This document shows positions 63,682 to 64,000 of a DNA stretch of 64,000 bases, in pieces. Position numbers and translations under genes: made by a program. The stretch's first letter is position 1, and each line of letters begins with the position of its first letter. The stretch is from the NCBI RefSeq assembly GCF_003590855.1, contig NZ_QYUP01000010.1, positions 1 to 64,000 of the forward strand, in the 5' to 3' direction. A model generated the notes under the pieces. The model was not told the DNA's origin. It did not search any database and saw only the letters and a list, made by a program, of their open reading frames with translations. The DNA is from Massilia cavernae. Its GTDB lineage: Bacteria; Pseudomonadota; Gammaproteobacteria; Burkholderiales; Burkholderiaceae_D.

Positions 63682-63772
63682 AATTTTTCCGCAAGAAGTG
63701 AGAAAAAATTTTTAAAAACGCGAAAAAAGTCCAGAATTTGTAGCAATCCTGGCGACATTCCGCAAAATTTCG

Positions 63773-63786
63773 TGGTATCGATACCA
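63773..63786. promoter_or_regulatory. Perfect LacI-type operator TGGTATCGATACCA
   Basis: A perfect 14-base CG-centred palindrome about 100 bases further upstream of the first site. Two spaced operators are typical of LacI-family looping repression. Assignment to the regulator at 54783 is inferred from the shared half-site. Confidence 0.6.
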
Positions 63787-63845
63787 GCGCGTCGTAACGC
63801 TGAGACGTCTTCACGATCTGAAGGCGACAGCGCCGACTGGACCCA

Positions 63846-64000
63846 GCGGCCTACGAAGCCGCTGAGTTGGGCAAACAAGCGGATGACGTCGTTTAGGCAT
63901 GGCGCTTGCACCGGCTTGGGCTGTTTTGATAGCAAGCAGGTCCCGCGAATGTCATCTGCAGAGTAGAACAGGGGCATCCAAGTCGGGGCAGTTGTGTCCC
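63846..64000 (-). pseudogene. IS4-family transposase C-terminal fragment, open at the window edge
   Basis: The minus-strand frame is open to base 64000 and reads FYSADDIRGTCLLSKQPKPV then QAPCLNDVIRLFAQLSGFVG, matching the conserved C-terminal region of IS4-family (Tn5-like) transposases (LNxVIRLIAxLGGFLGR). After GFVGR the match stops abruptly at about 63846, so the true C-terminus is lost. It marks an insertion boundary upstream of the TonB receptor promoter. Confidence 0.65.

Overview
The window is GC-rich and densely coded, and reads as chromosome of a betaproteobacterium of the Oxalobacteraceae (Massilia/Telluria-like). This rests on gene families and organisation (nas/nir operon under NasT, DUF6152-DUF6644 pair, DUF3667, DUF2970, FeeM-like acyltransferase), not on a marker gene; no rRNA or tRNA is visible.

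Layout. 0-5.7 kb: a two-piece chromate transporter, S-formylglutathione hydrolase, and a stress operon (Hsp20, phosphoribosyltransferase, SRPBCC protein, erythromycin-esterase-like hydrolase). 5.7-10.8 kb: a GGDEF/EAL protein, a FeeM-like N-acyltransferase with a striking inverted repeat in its leader, and a DUF3667 membrane protein. 10.8-21 kb: a nitrate-assimilation operon on the minus strand (transporter, nirB, nirD, FAD reductase, nitrate reductase) with a sigma-54 promoter, a leader RNA carrying three identical ANTAR-type hexaloop hairpins, and nasT just upstream. A TnpB-only IS200/IS605-type element with a rearranged catalytic site sits inside this operon. 21-27.5 kb: small metabolic genes and a broken acyltransferase. 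27.5-44.9 kb: carbamoyltransferase/SGNH pair, PBP1a, L,D-transpeptidase, lipid kinase, ATP-grasp-like protein, an EAL remnant, a DMT transporter, a two-component pair with a doubly frameshifted kinase, UspA and an SDR. 45-48.4 kb: a cyclodextrin glucanotransferase, then the wreck of a flagellin carrying a metallopeptidase domain (flagellinolysin type). 48.5-54.2 kb: a cytochrome c pair, a DUF2970/MocR pair, a DUF6152/DUF6644 pair and a FadR-type regulator. 54.2-64 kb: IS3 debris, then a LacI-regulated sulfatase locus (beta-propeller, sulfatase, formylglycine-generating enzyme, TonB-dependent receptor), ending in an IS4-type fragment.

Working together. The nas genes import nitrate and reduce it to ammonium; the leader should let NasT couple transcription to nitrate. 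The LacI-type repressor, two CG-centred operator-like palindromes before the TonB receptor, and the sulfatase plus its activating enzyme suggest one inducible system for a sulfated substrate.

Caution. Several genes (nitrate reductase, histidine kinase, TonB receptor, EAL fragment) are broken by single-base changes, mostly in G/C runs. Some may be sequencing errors. The acyltransferase and flagellinolysin carry several lesions each and look truly decayed.
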